Of a stretch of 64,000 nucleotides of DNA, positions 26,290 through 35,121 are shown one piece after another. The stretch's first letter is position 1. Each line of letters starts with the position of its first letter. Source of the DNA: Mesorhizobium shangrilense (GTDB lineage: Bacteria > Pseudomonadota > Alphaproteobacteria > Rhizobiales > Rhizobiaceae); assembly GCF_040537815.1 (NCBI RefSeq), contig NZ_JBEWSZ010000001.1:2790001-2854000 (forward strand). The letters run 5' to 3'. Below the pieces are notes generated by a model. It did no database searches and was not told the DNA's origin. It worked only from the letters and a program-made list of their open reading frames with translations. Both the position numbers and the translations under genes were made by a program.

Positions 26290-27012
26290 TCAGTCCTTAG
26301 CGGATTGGAGCTTGTCGCGCAGGAAGGCGAAGGGGCGGCTGATGTCGGCCACCAGCGCCTCTCGCGCGGCCTGCGCATCCTGCTTGGCGAGCGCTGCGAC
26401 GATGCCGCGGTGATAGTGGGCGGTATCGACCTCGCCGGCCTCGGAAAAGGCGTAGATCGCAACGCGGATGCAAGGTCCCGATTGCAGCCAGAGGCTTTCG
26501 ATCATCGGGATCAACACGGCCGAACCGCAGCAGCGGTAGATCTCGAAATGGAAGCTCTGGTTGAGCGTCGCTTCGCGGTCGACGTCTTTCTTTTGCTTCA
26601 GCGCGCGCATCTCGTCCCATTCGCCGAGCATGGCTTCGATGGACGCGATCTGGCGCGGGCTCATGCGCGTCGCCGCAAGCGCAATCGCTTCGCCCTCGAT
26701 AAGGGACCGGGCGCGCAGGAGATCGTCCATACGCTCCAGGGTGATGGGAGGAACCCGCACGGAGCGGTTGGGAAGCGCCTCCAGCGCCTTTTCCGTGATC
26801 AGTCGCCCCAGCGCCTCGCGTACCGGCATGGTCGAGGTGACCAGCGCCTCGGCGAGGCCACGGATGGTCAAAACCTGACTCGGCTCGAAAAGACCGCCGA
26901 TCAGTGCCCGGCGCAGCTCGGAATAGACACGATCCTGCACGGTTTCGCGACCAACGGGCGTGAGCTGGGCTGCGATCGACCCATTGTTCTTTTCGATGGC
27001 AGCCTTTTGCAT
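26290..27012 (-). CDS. GntR-family (FCD) regulator of the DUF3830/Liv-type cluster
   Basis: A 240-residue FCD regulator. The winged helix spans about residues 20-90 (DRVYSELRRALIGGLFEPSQVLTIRGLAEAL then STMPVREALGRLI), and the FCD ligand domain ~95-230 carries FHFEIYRCCG and HYHRGIVAALAKQD. The start at 27012 (MQKAAIEKNNG) is preferred; an upstream in-frame start would run into the promoter space. It heads the minus-strand operon and is divergent from livG, so it can control both arms of the split transporter. TGATCA repeats lie in the gap at 27060-27082. Confidence 0.88.
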   Translation of the reverse strand: MQKAAIEKNNGSIAAQLTPVGRETVQDRVYSELRRALIGGLFEPSQVLTIRGLAEALVTSTMPVREALGRLITEKALEALPNRSVRVPPITLERMDDLLRARSLIEGEAIALAATRMSPRQIASIEAMLGEWDEMRALKQKKDVDREATLNQSFHFEIYRCCGSAVLIPMIESLWLQSGPCIRVAIYAFSEAGEVDTAHYHRGIVAALAKQDAQAAREALVADISRPFAFLRDKLQSAKD

Positions 27013-27059
27013 TCCCGGCCCCGTTTTCGGCTTGCGGAGGAAATTAAAGCCGATTAGCG

Positions 27060-27082
27060 TGATCAAAGCAAGTGTGATCACA
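27060..27082. promoter_or_regulatory. TGATCA repeats, candidate GntR operator
   Basis: The gntR-livG gap holds TGATCA at 27060-27065 and again inside the 10-base palindrome TGTGATCACA at 27073-27082, with another AGATCA just after. The 15-base spacing suggests adjacent sites for the GntR protein, close to one and a half helical turns. Confidence 0.45.
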
Positions 27083-27129
27083 GATCAAAAACAAGAAGGC
27101 GGCTAAGACCGCTTCGTCCGGAGGGATGC

Positions 27130-27927
27130 ATGAGCGAGACGATCGAAGGAGGACCCCGCGCGCCGGTTCTGACGGCAAAACATGTCGTCCGGCGCTTTGG
27201 CGGGCTGGTCGCGGTCAACGATGTCTCGTTCGAGGTCCGCAAGGGCGAAATACTCGGTCTTATCGGCCCTAACGGCGCCGGCAAGACCACGATGTTCGAC
27301 CTCCTGGCCGGCAGCATCCTGCCGACAAGCGGCGAAATCCTCCTCAACGGCGTCAATGTGTCGGGCGAAGCCGCGCACCGCCGCATCGGCCGTGGCCTTG
27401 GCCGCACATTCCAGATCCCCCGCCCCTTGCCCAACCTGACGCTGATCGAGAACGTCATGCTCGCCGCGCAGGGGCAGTCCGGAGAACGGTTGCTGGCCAA
27501 TTTCCTGACACCCTGGCGGGTGGCGGCCGAAGAGAAGGTCGCCGAAACAAAAGCTGGCGAATTGCTTGAACTCGTCGCCCTTGCCCGCCTCGCCCACGAA
27601 CCGGCGCGCGTGCTGTCCGGCGGCCAGCGCAAACTGCTTGAGCTCGCCCGCGTGATGATGGCCGACCCGGCGATCATCCTGCTCGACGAGCCGGCGGCGG
27701 GCGTCAACGCGACGCTGCTCGAAGTCATCATCGACCGCATTCGCGACATCAACGCGCGCGGCATCACCTTCCTGCTGATCGAGCACAACATCGACATGGT
27801 GACGCGGCTCTGCGACCGCGTCCTCGTCATGGCTGGCGGCCAGTTGCTCTGCGAAGGCACAGCCGACGAGGTCGCGCGCGATCCGCGTGTCATCGAGGCC
27901 TATCTCGGAGGGGCGGCAGCGGCATGA
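27130..27927 (+). CDS. Branched-chain-type ABC transporter ATPase (LivG-like)
   Basis: A 265-residue cytoplasmic ATPase. Walker A is GPNGAGKTT, the signature is LSGGQRK, Walker B is IILLDEPAAG and the switch His is in LIEHNID. The C-terminal GQLLCEGTADEVARDPRVIEAYLGG is the typical LivG ending. The ATG has CGGAGGG just upstream. It is first in the plus-strand operon livG-F-H-M-oxidase, all with 4-base or shorter overlaps, and works with the LivF-like partner. Confidence 0.93.
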   Translation: MSETIEGGPRAPVLTAKHVVRRFGGLVAVNDVSFEVRKGEILGLIGPNGAGKTTMFDLLAGSILPTSGEILLNGVNVSGEAAHRRIGRGLGRTFQIPRPLPNLTLIENVMLAAQGQSGERLLANFLTPWRVAAEEKVAETKAGELLELVALARLAHEPARVLSGGQRKLLELARVMMADPAIILLDEPAAGVNATLLEVIIDRIRDINARGITFLLIEHNIDMVTRLCDRVLVMAGGQLLCEGTADEVARDPRVIEAYLGGAAAA

Positions 27928-28706
27928 GCGAAACCGTCCTCGATGTCCGCGATCTCGTTGCCGGTTACGAGCCCGGCGTACCGATCGTGCGCGGCGCGTC
28001 GATCACCGTCAGAAAGGGTGAGATCGTCGCCGTGCTCGGCCCGAACGGCGCCGGCAAGTCGAGCCTGATCAAGGCCATTGCCGGCCTTGTCCCCATCACC
28101 GCCGGCACCGTCCTTCTGGACAGCAAGGACATCACGGCGGCGCCCGCCCATATGATGGTTCGGCTTGGGCTTGCCTTCGTGCCGCAGACCGAAAACATCT
28201 TTCCGCTGATGTCGGTCGAAGACAATCTGAAGGTCGCCTGCGGCATCCTGAAGCCGCTAGAAATCCCTGGCCGCATCGACGAAATGTACGCGGCTTTTCC
28301 CGATCTCGTGCGCCAGCGCAGGACCGCCGCCGGCAATTTGTCGGGCGGACAGCGGCAGATGCTCGCCGTGGCACGGGCACTGGTCGTACATCCGAAGGTG
28401 CTTGTGCTCGACGAGCCATCGGCCGGCTTGTCGCCGAAATTCGTTTCCATGGTCTTCGAGATGCTGGCCGGTATCCGCAAATCCGGCGTCACCATTCTGC
28501 TGGTCGAGCAGAACGCCAAGGCAGCACTTGCCATCGGCGATCGTGCCTACGTGCTGGTCGAAGGCAAGGACCGGCACGAGGGCGTTGCTTCCGAACTCTG
28601 GAACGACCCGGTGGTCGCCGAGCTCTATCTTGGCCAACGCCGCCTCAACCCCGAAGCCCGGGACTCTGGAAAAGCCCCGCACTCTGAAAAAGGCGGCGCG
28701 GCATGA
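27924..28706 (+). CDS. Branched-chain-type ABC transporter ATPase (LivF-like)
   Basis: A 260-residue ATPase with GPNGAGKSS, LSGGQRQM, VLVLDEPSAGL and LLVEQNAKAAL, the usual LivF set. The C-terminus is longer than average by ~20 residues (after ELYLGQRR). Its ATG overlaps livG's stop (ATGA), and its own stop overlaps livH the same way. It pairs with LivG under the two permeases. Confidence 0.93.
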   Translation: MSETVLDVRDLVAGYEPGVPIVRGASITVRKGEIVAVLGPNGAGKSSLIKAIAGLVPITAGTVLLDSKDITAAPAHMMVRLGLAFVPQTENIFPLMSVEDNLKVACGILKPLEIPGRIDEMYAAFPDLVRQRRTAAGNLSGGQRQMLAVARALVVHPKVLVLDEPSAGLSPKFVSMVFEMLAGIRKSGVTILLVEQNAKAALAIGDRAYVLVEGKDRHEGVASELWNDPVVAELYLGQRRLNPEARDSGKAPHSEKGGAA

Positions 28707-29611
28707 ACCTGCAATTTGTCGTCGACGGACTGCTGACGGGATCGATGATCGGCCTTGGCGCCATCGGCGTGACACTCACCTATTCCATCCTGCGGTTTTC
28801 GAACTTCGCCCATGGCGACTTCATGGCCTGGGGTACCTATGCGACGCTCGCCGTCGTCAGCGCCATCGGCGCGATGTTCGGCAAGATCGCGCCCATCGCG
28901 CCGCTCTCCTTTGGCTGGCCGCTGATCGTCGCCGTCATCGTCGGCATGGCATTCACGGCGCTGCTGGCGCTGCTGCTCGACAAGGTGCTGTTCTCGCGGC
29001 TGCGGACGCAGGGCCAGGCGATCATCGTGGTGATGGCCAGCTTCGGCGCTTCCATGGCACTCAGAAGCCTGCTCGAATTCATCTTCACCTCGCGTCCGAC
29101 CTATTTCAGCCGTGCCATCCAGATCGCCATGCCGGTCGGTTGGGGCATCCGCATCACCCCCGACCAGATCGCCCTGCTGCTGGTCACCGCCGTGCTCGTG
29201 CTCGGCGTGCACCTGCTGATGACGCGCACGCAAGCCGGCCGCTCCATGCAGGCGTTCAGCCAGAACGCGGCGCTGGCCCGTATCGTCGGCATCGACGTCG
29301 CTATGATCGTGCGCATGACCTGGATCATTGGCGGGGCGCTGGCCTGTGTCGCGGGCGTCATGATCGGCATCCTCGTGCAGATCCGCCCGTTCATGGGTTT
29401 CGACATGCTGTTGCCGATGTTTGCGGCCGCCATCCTCGGCGGCATCGGCAGCATTCCAGGCGCCGTTCTCGGCGGTCTGATCATTGGCCTGGCGGAAGCA
29501 GGCGCGGTGCAGCTGATCGGCGCCGAATGGCGCGCCGCCGTCTCCTTCGTCATCCTGATGGCGGTGCTGTTCGTGCGGCCTTTCGGCATCTTCGGCGTGA
29601 GGGAAAGATAA
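28703..29611 (+). CDS. Branched-chain-type ABC transporter permease (LivH-like)
   Basis: A 302-residue inner-membrane permease with about eight hydrophobic segments. Family signs are SILRFSNFAHGDFMAWGTY near the N-terminus, TRTQAGRSMQAFSQNAALARIVGID as the cytoplasmic ATPase-contact loop, and FAAAILGGIGSIPGAVLGGLIIG. The start overlaps livF (ATGA) and the stop shares a base with the livM start (TAATG). Confidence 0.92.
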   Translation: MNLQFVVDGLLTGSMIGLGAIGVTLTYSILRFSNFAHGDFMAWGTYATLAVVSAIGAMFGKIAPIAPLSFGWPLIVAVIVGMAFTALLALLLDKVLFSRLRTQGQAIIVVMASFGASMALRSLLEFIFTSRPTYFSRAIQIAMPVGWGIRITPDQIALLLVTAVLVLGVHLLMTRTQAGRSMQAFSQNAALARIVGIDVAMIVRMTWIIGGALACVAGVMIGILVQIRPFMGFDMLLPMFAAAILGGIGSIPGAVLGGLIIGLAEAGAVQLIGAEWRAAVSFVILMAVLFVRPFGIFGVRER

Positions 29612-30588
29612 TGGACCTTCTCGGCTACGGCGCCTTCTTCCTGACCACCGCACTGATGTTTTCGCTGATCACGCTTGGGCTCAATCTGCAGTGGGGGCTG
29701 ACCGGGCTGTTCAATGTCGGCCTCGCCGGCTTCGTCGCGATCGGCGCCTACACCTCCGCCCTGTTGACCACGCCGGAAGACGCCGCCCGGCTGGGAGGCT
29801 TCGGCCTGCCGATCGTCATCGGCTGGCTGGGTGCGATGATCGTGGGCGGCATCGCCGCGGCCATCACCGGCATGGCCACCTTGCGCCTGAGATCGGACTA
29901 TCTGGCGATCACCACATTCGGCGTTGCCGTGGTCGTGCAACTCGTCGCGCTGAATGCCCAGAGGCTGACCGGCGGCCCCTTCGGCATCGGCTTCATCCCG
30001 CGCCCCTTCGGTGGGCTTGCCGAAACGCCCCTGCTGTTCAACCTGTCCAACCTTGCCGTGGTCTCGGCGGTGACGCTGATCGTCTATCTGGCGCTGGAAC
30101 ATCTGTCGCGCAGCCCCTGGGGACGCGTATTGAGGGCGTTGCGCGAGGATGAACGGGCGGCGATTTCGCTGGGCAAAAGCGCCCGGTTCTACCGCGTCCA
30201 GGCCTTTGCCGTCGGCGGCGCCATCATGGCGCTGGCCGGCGCGCTGCAGGCACATTTCATCGGCTTCATCGCGCCGGACAATTACCTGCCGATCCTGACC
30301 TTCCAGGTCTGGGTGATGCTGATCGTCGGCGGCTCGGGCAGCAACAAGGGCGCTATCATCGGCAGCATCCTGGTCTGGGCGATCTGGGCCGGGTCTGGAG
30401 CAGCGACGAGCGCGCTGGTCCCTCCCGAGCAACAGGCGCGCGCCGCGGCCCTGCAGATCGCCGCCATCGGCGTGATGCTGTGCATCATTCTTCTGGTCAG
30501 GCCGGGCGGCCTTTTCGGCGACATGCCGCGACGCCCGAGATTCGGCAAGGCCGCGAAGGCCGTTGCGGGCGAAAGCACTGCCAAGTGA
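29611..30588 (+). CDS. Branched-chain-type ABC transporter permease (LivM-like)
   Basis: A 325-residue inner-membrane permease, partner of LivH. It has LGLNLQWGLTGLFNVGLAGFVAIGAYTSALL, the ATPase-contact loop RSPWGRVLRALREDERAAISLGKS, and FQVWVMLIVGGSGSNKGAIIGS. The frame is open far upstream, but the real start is ATG 29611, coupled to the livH stop. It overlaps or abuts the FAD oxidase gene, so import and oxidation of the substrate are produced together. Confidence 0.91.
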   Translation: MDLLGYGAFFLTTALMFSLITLGLNLQWGLTGLFNVGLAGFVAIGAYTSALLTTPEDAARLGGFGLPIVIGWLGAMIVGGIAAAITGMATLRLRSDYLAITTFGVAVVVQLVALNAQRLTGGPFGIGFIPRPFGGLAETPLLFNLSNLAVVSAVTLIVYLALEHLSRSPWGRVLRALREDERAAISLGKSARFYRVQAFAVGGAIMALAGALQAHFIGFIAPDNYLPILTFQVWVMLIVGGSGSNKGAIIGSILVWAIWAGSGAATSALVPPEQQARAAALQIAAIGVMLCIILLVRPGGLFGDMPRRPRFGKAAKAVAGESTAK

Positions 30589-30596
30589 CGCAAGAC

Positions 30597-31883
30597 ATGG
30601 CCGACCCATCCAGCCTGTCGCTCTGGCATGCCGTCAGCCGCGATCGCCGCGAACGACCTTCCCTCGCGGGCGCACTCGATGTCGACCTGGCAATTGTCGG
30701 CGGCGGCTTTTCCGGCCTTTCGACAGCTTTGCACACCGCCGAGAAGGGCCTGTCGGTCGCCGTCCTCGAAGCGGAGATCATCGCCTGGGGCGCGACCGGC
30801 CGCAATGCCGGTTTCGTCGTACCGAACTTCGCCAAGATGGATCCGGTCAATGTAACAGCCCAACTCGGTCCCGAACGCGGCGAACGCCTGATCGATTTTG
30901 CCGCCGGCAGCGCCGACCTCGTCTTCGATCTCATCGAGCGGCACGGCATCGCATGCGACGCGCTGCAAAACGGATGGATACAGCCGGCGCATTCCCCTGA
31001 AGCCTTGGAGAAGGTCAAGTCGCGCGCCGACCAGTGGGCGCGACGCGGCAGGCCGGCCGTCGCGCTGAACGCCAGCGAGGTCCAAGCGCTGACGGGCGCT
31101 CGCGGCTATGCCGGCGGCTGGATGGACCGCTCAGGCGGCGTCCTCAATCCGGTCGAATATGCTGTTGGCCTCGCCGATGCGGCGGAAAAGGCCGGCGCAC
31201 GGATCTTCGAGCATTCGCGGGTCATGTCGATCGATCGTGCAGCGGACGGTTGGAGACTGAAAACGGCGGGGGGATCGGTGCGCGCCGGAAAGGTGCTGAT
31301 CGCCACCAATGCCTATGGCGGGCCACTCGACCCGACGCTTTCGCGAACCTATTTCCCGCTGAAGGTCTTCCAGATCGCCACCGCGCCGCTGCCCCGCGCG
31401 ATACGCAGCCGGCTGCTTCCTGGCGGCCAAGGCGTCGGCGACACCAGGCGCAATCTCTTCACCTTCCGTTTCGACAGCGCGAACCGGCTGATATCAGGCG
31501 GCATGCATGTCTTCGGCGCCGGCGCCGATGCGCGGGTGCCGCAAACGATCTGGCGGCGGCTTGGCAGGCATCTCGACCTTCCAGACCTCCCGCCGCTTGA
31601 ATACAGCTGGTCGGGCATGGCCGCCGTCGAACCTGATTTCCTGCCGCGCCTCGTCGATCTCGGGCCAGGACTCATCGCGGGCTTTGCCTGCAATGGACGC
31701 GGCATCGCGATGACAACGGCCATGGGCAAGGTGCTGGCGGATTGGGCCGATGGCGCGAATGCCAGTGATTTGCCGCTGCCGTTCGCGCCGCCCTCGCCGA
31801 TCCCGTTCCACGGCCTGATACAGCACGCGCCAAACATGCTCCTGCCCTGGAGCATGCTGCGCGACCGGCTGGACGCGGCCTGA
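30597..31883 (+). CDS. FAD-dependent amine/amino-acid oxidase (DAO family)
   Basis: A 428-residue flavoprotein of the DAO (glycine oxidase/sarcosine oxidase/PuuB-like) superfamily. It has the dinucleotide-binding loop VDLAIVGGGFSGLSTALHTAE, then LEAEIIAWGATGRNAGFV, typical of PuuB-type gamma-glutamylputrescine oxidases, and the C-terminal FAD contact LIAGFACNGRGIAMTTAMGK. It would oxidise a C-N bond and release an aldehyde or keto acid plus amine. ATG 30597 is used; GTG 30585, overlapping the livM stop as GTGA, is an equally possible coupled start. It is the last gene of the plus-strand operon and likely acts on the compound brought in by the Liv-type importer. Confidence 0.86.
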   Translation: MADPSSLSLWHAVSRDRRERPSLAGALDVDLAIVGGGFSGLSTALHTAEKGLSVAVLEAEIIAWGATGRNAGFVVPNFAKMDPVNVTAQLGPERGERLIDFAAGSADLVFDLIERHGIACDALQNGWIQPAHSPEALEKVKSRADQWARRGRPAVALNASEVQALTGARGYAGGWMDRSGGVLNPVEYAVGLADAAEKAGARIFEHSRVMSIDRAADGWRLKTAGGSVRAGKVLIATNAYGGPLDPTLSRTYFPLKVFQIATAPLPRAIRSRLLPGGQGVGDTRRNLFTFRFDSANRLISGGMHVFGAGADARVPQTIWRRLGRHLDLPDLPPLEYSWSGMAAVEPDFLPRLVDLGPGLIAGFACNGRGIAMTTAMGKVLADWADGANASDLPLPFAPPSPIPFHGLIQHAPNMLLPWSMLRDRLDAA

Positions 31884-31944
31884 CAGCCCAACCGAAGTCG
31901 AACTCCGCGACCGCCCCCAACCTCGCTGGCGGGCACAGTTTGCC

Positions 31945-32748
31945 TCAAACCGCCCTGTTCTGGGTCGGTGCCCGGCCGCCGCCATCGGCGACGAGCACGG
32001 CTCCAGTGACGAAGGAAGCGTCGTCGGATGCGAGAAACAGGCAGCAGGACGCGATCTCCGCCGGCTCGGCCACGCGCCTGAGCGCTATGCGGCCGGTCAG
32101 CGCGGCAAACTCCTCGTCGGGCGTCGAACCGTTGACGGCCGCTGCCGCCTCCATCTCCTGCACGCTCATCGGCGTGCGTACCCAGCCCGGCGCCACCGCA
32201 TTGGCACGGATGCCGTCAGGCCCGTGCGCATAGGCCAGCGAGCGGGTGTAGGAGACGAGTGCGGCCTTGCTCGCCGAATAGGCGGCGTTCTGGCCGCTGG
32301 CGTTGAAGGCGCCGACCGAGGCGATGTTGACGATCGAACCGCCCCGCTGTTTCAGCAACGGCAGTGCTGCGCGGCAGACCATCATGGCGCCGGTCACATT
32401 GACGGCGAAGCTGCGTTCCCAAGTCTCGTCGCTCAGGCTCTCCGGTTCGTCGAGGATCATCAGCCCCGCCGCGTTGACGACGATATCGAGCTGGCCGCCG
32501 CAGGCGTCGATGGCACGCGCCACGTCGGCAGCGCTGGTGATATCGCCTCGCACGGCGATACCGCCGCTGGCTTCCGCGGCGACGTCCAGCGTTTCGCCGC
32601 CGAGGCCGAAGACGACGATTTTGGCGCCATGCCGCCCGAACAGTTCGGCTGTCGCCCGGCCCATGCCTGTGGCGGCGCCGGTGACCAGCGCCTTGCGGCC
32701 GTCAACACGCCGGCTCATTCCTGCCCCACTCATGCCAGCCCCACTCAT
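31945..32748 (-). CDS. Short-chain dehydrogenase/reductase (SDR)
   Basis: A 267-residue classical SDR. The cofactor loop is TGAATGMG, the structural NAAG motif is VNAAGLM, catalytic Ser is in IVNIASVGAFN and Tyr-x3-Lys is YSASK. Glycine-rich ends (VTGAVLVADGGG) are typical. It should oxidise an alcohol or reduce a ketone with NAD(P). The first 11 codons are a 15-base tandem duplication (MSGAGMSGAGM), and the start overlaps the upstream SDR's stop (ATGA), so the exact initiation site may be any of three ATGs. Confidence 0.9.
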   Translation of the reverse strand: MSGAGMSGAGMSRRVDGRKALVTGAATGMGRATAELFGRHGAKIVVFGLGGETLDVAAEASGGIAVRGDITSAADVARAIDACGGQLDIVVNAAGLMILDEPESLSDETWERSFAVNVTGAMMVCRAALPLLKQRGGSIVNIASVGAFNASGQNAAYSASKAALVSYTRSLAYAHGPDGIRANAVAPGWVRTPMSVQEMEAAAAVNGSTPDEEFAALTGRIALRRVAEPAEIASCCLFLASDDASFVTGAVLVADGGGRAPTQNRAV

Positions 32749-33542
32749 CCCAGCCCCCAGTGCCGCTCGACCGCGAAGCCGGTCTCCGGCAAGGTCGAAC
32801 CGCCATCGACGATCATCGTCTGCCCGGTCATGTATCCAGCCTGTTCCGAAGCGAGGTAGAGCATGGCGAAGGCGATGTCGTCGGCTTCGCCGAGATGACC
32901 GACGGGGATATGGCGGGCGAGCCGGCCGGCTATTTCGGGCGCGCTCATCTTGCCGCGACCGGGCTTGGCGATGAAACCCGGCTCGACGCCGTTGACGGTG
33001 ATGCCGTCGCGCGCGAATTCGAAGGCGGCCCCCCGGATGAAGGCGTTGACGCCCGCCTTGGCCGCCGAATAGTGGGTGCCGCCCGCCATGGCCACGCGGG
33101 CCGACACGGAAGAGGTGACGAGGATGCGGCCAAAGCCGTTCCGGCGCATGACCGGAGCCGCCGCTTGCGCCAGCCAGAAGCAGGCCTTCAGGTTGAGCGA
33201 CAGTGCCTCTTCAAGCTTGTCCTCATCCAGCTCGTCGATCGAGGCCCAGGGGCAGCCGCCCGCATTGTGCACGACGATGTCGAGCCTGCCTTCCTGTCGT
33301 ACGATCTCGTCGACCAGCCCATGCAGCGTAGCGCGGTCGAGACCGTCGAGCGGAACGGCGCGCGCGCCGAACTTGCGGCCGGATAGCTCAGTTGCCAGCG
33401 CCTGCGCGACATCGACAGTGCGGTTGGCTATTACGACGGACGCACCGGCCTCGGCGAAGCGGGTGACGATCGCGGCACCGATGCCGCGTCCGCCGCCGGT
33501 CACCAGCGCCACCTTGCCCGTGAGGTCGAACGGCTGCGCCAT
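32745..33542 (-). CDS. Short-chain dehydrogenase/reductase (SDR)
   Basis: A 265-residue classical SDR. The cofactor loop is TGGGRGIG, NAG lies in VHNAGGCPW, catalytic Ser in LVTSSVSARV and Tyr-x3-Lys in YSAAK. C-terminal VDGGSTLPE closes the fold. It lies between the aminotransferase (3-base gap) and a second SDR (4-base overlap), giving a three-gene minus-strand operon that could convert an amino alcohol or hydroxy-amino compound. The regulator is probably the divergent IclR gene at 35122. Confidence 0.9.
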   Translation of the reverse strand: MAQPFDLTGKVALVTGGGRGIGAAIVTRFAEAGASVVIANRTVDVAQALATELSGRKFGARAVPLDGLDRATLHGLVDEIVRQEGRLDIVVHNAGGCPWASIDELDEDKLEEALSLNLKACFWLAQAAAPVMRRNGFGRILVTSSVSARVAMAGGTHYSAAKAGVNAFIRGAAFEFARDGITVNGVEPGFIAKPGRGKMSAPEIAGRLARHIPVGHLGEADDIAFAMLYLASEQAGYMTGQTMIVDGGSTLPETGFAVERHWGLG

Positions 33543-33545
33543 CGC

Positions 33546-34940
33546 TCAGACGACCCCAGCAGCGCGGAGCAGCCCGATGAAGCGTTCGAAGACGTCGGCA
33601 TGGCGGTCGACGTCGGCGGATGTGGTTGCCGGGCACATCAGGAACATGGTGTGGAACGGCGTCACCAGAATTCCCTCGTTCATGTAGAAGGCATGCAGCA
33701 GCGTCTCGAGATCGCCGCGCCGGCTGGCGATGACTTCGGCGCCGTTCCGCGGCGGATGCGGCATGAACATGATTTCGGCGCGGGCGCCGATCTGTGTCAC
33801 GTGCCAAGGCAGGCCGTTGGTGGCGATGATCGTGCGCGCGGCCTCGGCCAGCCGCGAGGCATTGCCGATCATCACTTCGAAATTGGCTGGCGTCAGCACC
33901 TCTTCCAGCACCGCGCGCATGGTGGCGACGGTGAGCGCGTTGCCGGCCAGCGTGCCGCCGATGCCGAGATGCGCCGACTGGCGCACGCGTGGATTGACCA
34001 TCGGCACGATCGCCCACAACCGCTCGGCGATCTCTTGCGAGACGCCGAAGATGCCCGCCGGAATGCCGCCGGCGATGGCCTTGCCCGCCACCAGTATGTC
34101 CGGTTCCAGCCCATGCTCGGATGAATAACCGCCGGGACCGCTGGAGATCGTGTGCGTCTCGTCGATGATGAGCATGGTGCCGGTGCGGCGGGTGATCTCG
34201 CGCAATGCGGCGTGAAAGCCGTCAGCGACCGGGATCATGCCGAAATTCGTCATCAGCGGCTCGGTCAGCACGCAGGCGACGTCGCTATGCGAAAGCGCCT
34301 CCTCGAGCGCCACTACGTCATTGAACTCGACCACCCTGGAGACAGCGGAATGGTCGACGCCGTTGGGATGGATCATGTTGCGCATGCCGATGCGACCGTC
34401 GCGGATCTCGACATGCGCCTCCTCGACGCCGCCGTGGTAGCAGCCGGAGAAGACCAGAACCTTGTCGCGGCCGGTGATCATGCGGGCGATGCGAATGGCG
34501 CCACGATTGGCGTCGGTCGCCGAGGTGGTGAACGTCCAATAGGGCAGCCCAAAACGCCGGTGCAACTCGGCGCCGACCCACAGGCTGTCCTGCGTGGGCA
34601 GCATCATCGTGGTGCCGTTCTGCAGCTGACGCACGGCAGCACGGGTCACCGCCTCCGGCGCATGGCCGCACATGCCGCCGGTGTCGCCAAGGGCGAAGTC
34701 GATGTAGTCGTGCCCGTCTATGTCTCGAATATGGGCGCCCTTCGCCTCGGCGGCGTAGACCGGGAAGCCGCCGGCCCAGCGGCGCATCCAGTGCGATGGC
34801 GCGCCATAGAGGAAATGCCGTTTGCCTTCCTCCCAGGCCGCCGCCGAAAGCGGATGCGTCAGCCGGAAGCGTTGCTGCTCGCGGTCGAGCAGGTCGCTGA
34901 TTGTTGCGGGATGCGTGTCTTGTCTGCTGGCAGCCGTCAC
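33546..34940 (-). CDS. Class III aminotransferase (glutamate-1-semialdehyde aminomutase-like)
   Basis: A 464-residue PLP enzyme of class III. The cofactor Asp is in LIIDETHTISSGPGGYS and the Schiff-base Lys in ILVAGKAIAGGIPAG. Substrate-side segments include NRGAIRIARMITGRDKVLVFSGCYHGG, which is closer to glutamate-1-semialdehyde 2,1-aminomutase and related transaminases than to ornithine-type enzymes. The context (two SDRs, IclR regulator, no heme genes) argues for catabolism, not heme synthesis. It is the first gene of the operon and divergent from iclR. Confidence 0.86.
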   Translation of the reverse strand: MTAASRQDTHPATISDLLDREQQRFRLTHPLSAAAWEEGKRHFLYGAPSHWMRRWAGGFPVYAAEAKGAHIRDIDGHDYIDFALGDTGGMCGHAPEAVTRAAVRQLQNGTTMMLPTQDSLWVGAELHRRFGLPYWTFTTSATDANRGAIRIARMITGRDKVLVFSGCYHGGVEEAHVEIRDGRIGMRNMIHPNGVDHSAVSRVVEFNDVVALEEALSHSDVACVLTEPLMTNFGMIPVADGFHAALREITRRTGTMLIIDETHTISSGPGGYSSEHGLEPDILVAGKAIAGGIPAGIFGVSQEIAERLWAIVPMVNPRVRQSAHLGIGGTLAGNALTVATMRAVLEEVLTPANFEVMIGNASRLAEAARTIIATNGLPWHVTQIGARAEIMFMPHPPRNGAEVIASRRGDLETLLHAFYMNEGILVTPFHTMFLMCPATTSADVDRHADVFERFIGLLRAAGVV

Positions 34941-35018
34941 GGCCCAAAGTCTCCCTTGTGCGCCGTCGCTTCATGGGCGCGATAAAATCTGGGGGTGCAA
35001 AAAAATGGCTCCCAATTC

Positions 35019-35107
35019 GGTTCATTATTTGAACCAGTATTTTGTATGTTATAGACAGACTGCAAGGTAGATCATCCCCTGTCAAGTTAATTCACACGCG
35101 AACTATC
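35019..35107. promoter_or_regulatory. iclR promoter region with motifs shared with 40616-40698
   Basis: Contains the palindrome GGTTCA-TTATT-TGAACC (35019-35035), TATAGAC (35050-35056), TGCAA (35061-35065) and CCTGTCAAGTTAATTC (35078-35093). The same blocks in the same order stand before the paralogous IclR gene at 40719. They are candidate operator and promoter elements shared by two regulators. Confidence 0.65.
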
Positions 35108-35121
35108 TCGGAGAATTCAGG

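Noticed and set aside
28402..29610. N-terminal extension of the LivM frame by about 400 codons
   Set aside because: The extra part overlaps livF and livH in another frame and has no homology; the real LivM starts at the ATG 29611 coupled to the livH stop.
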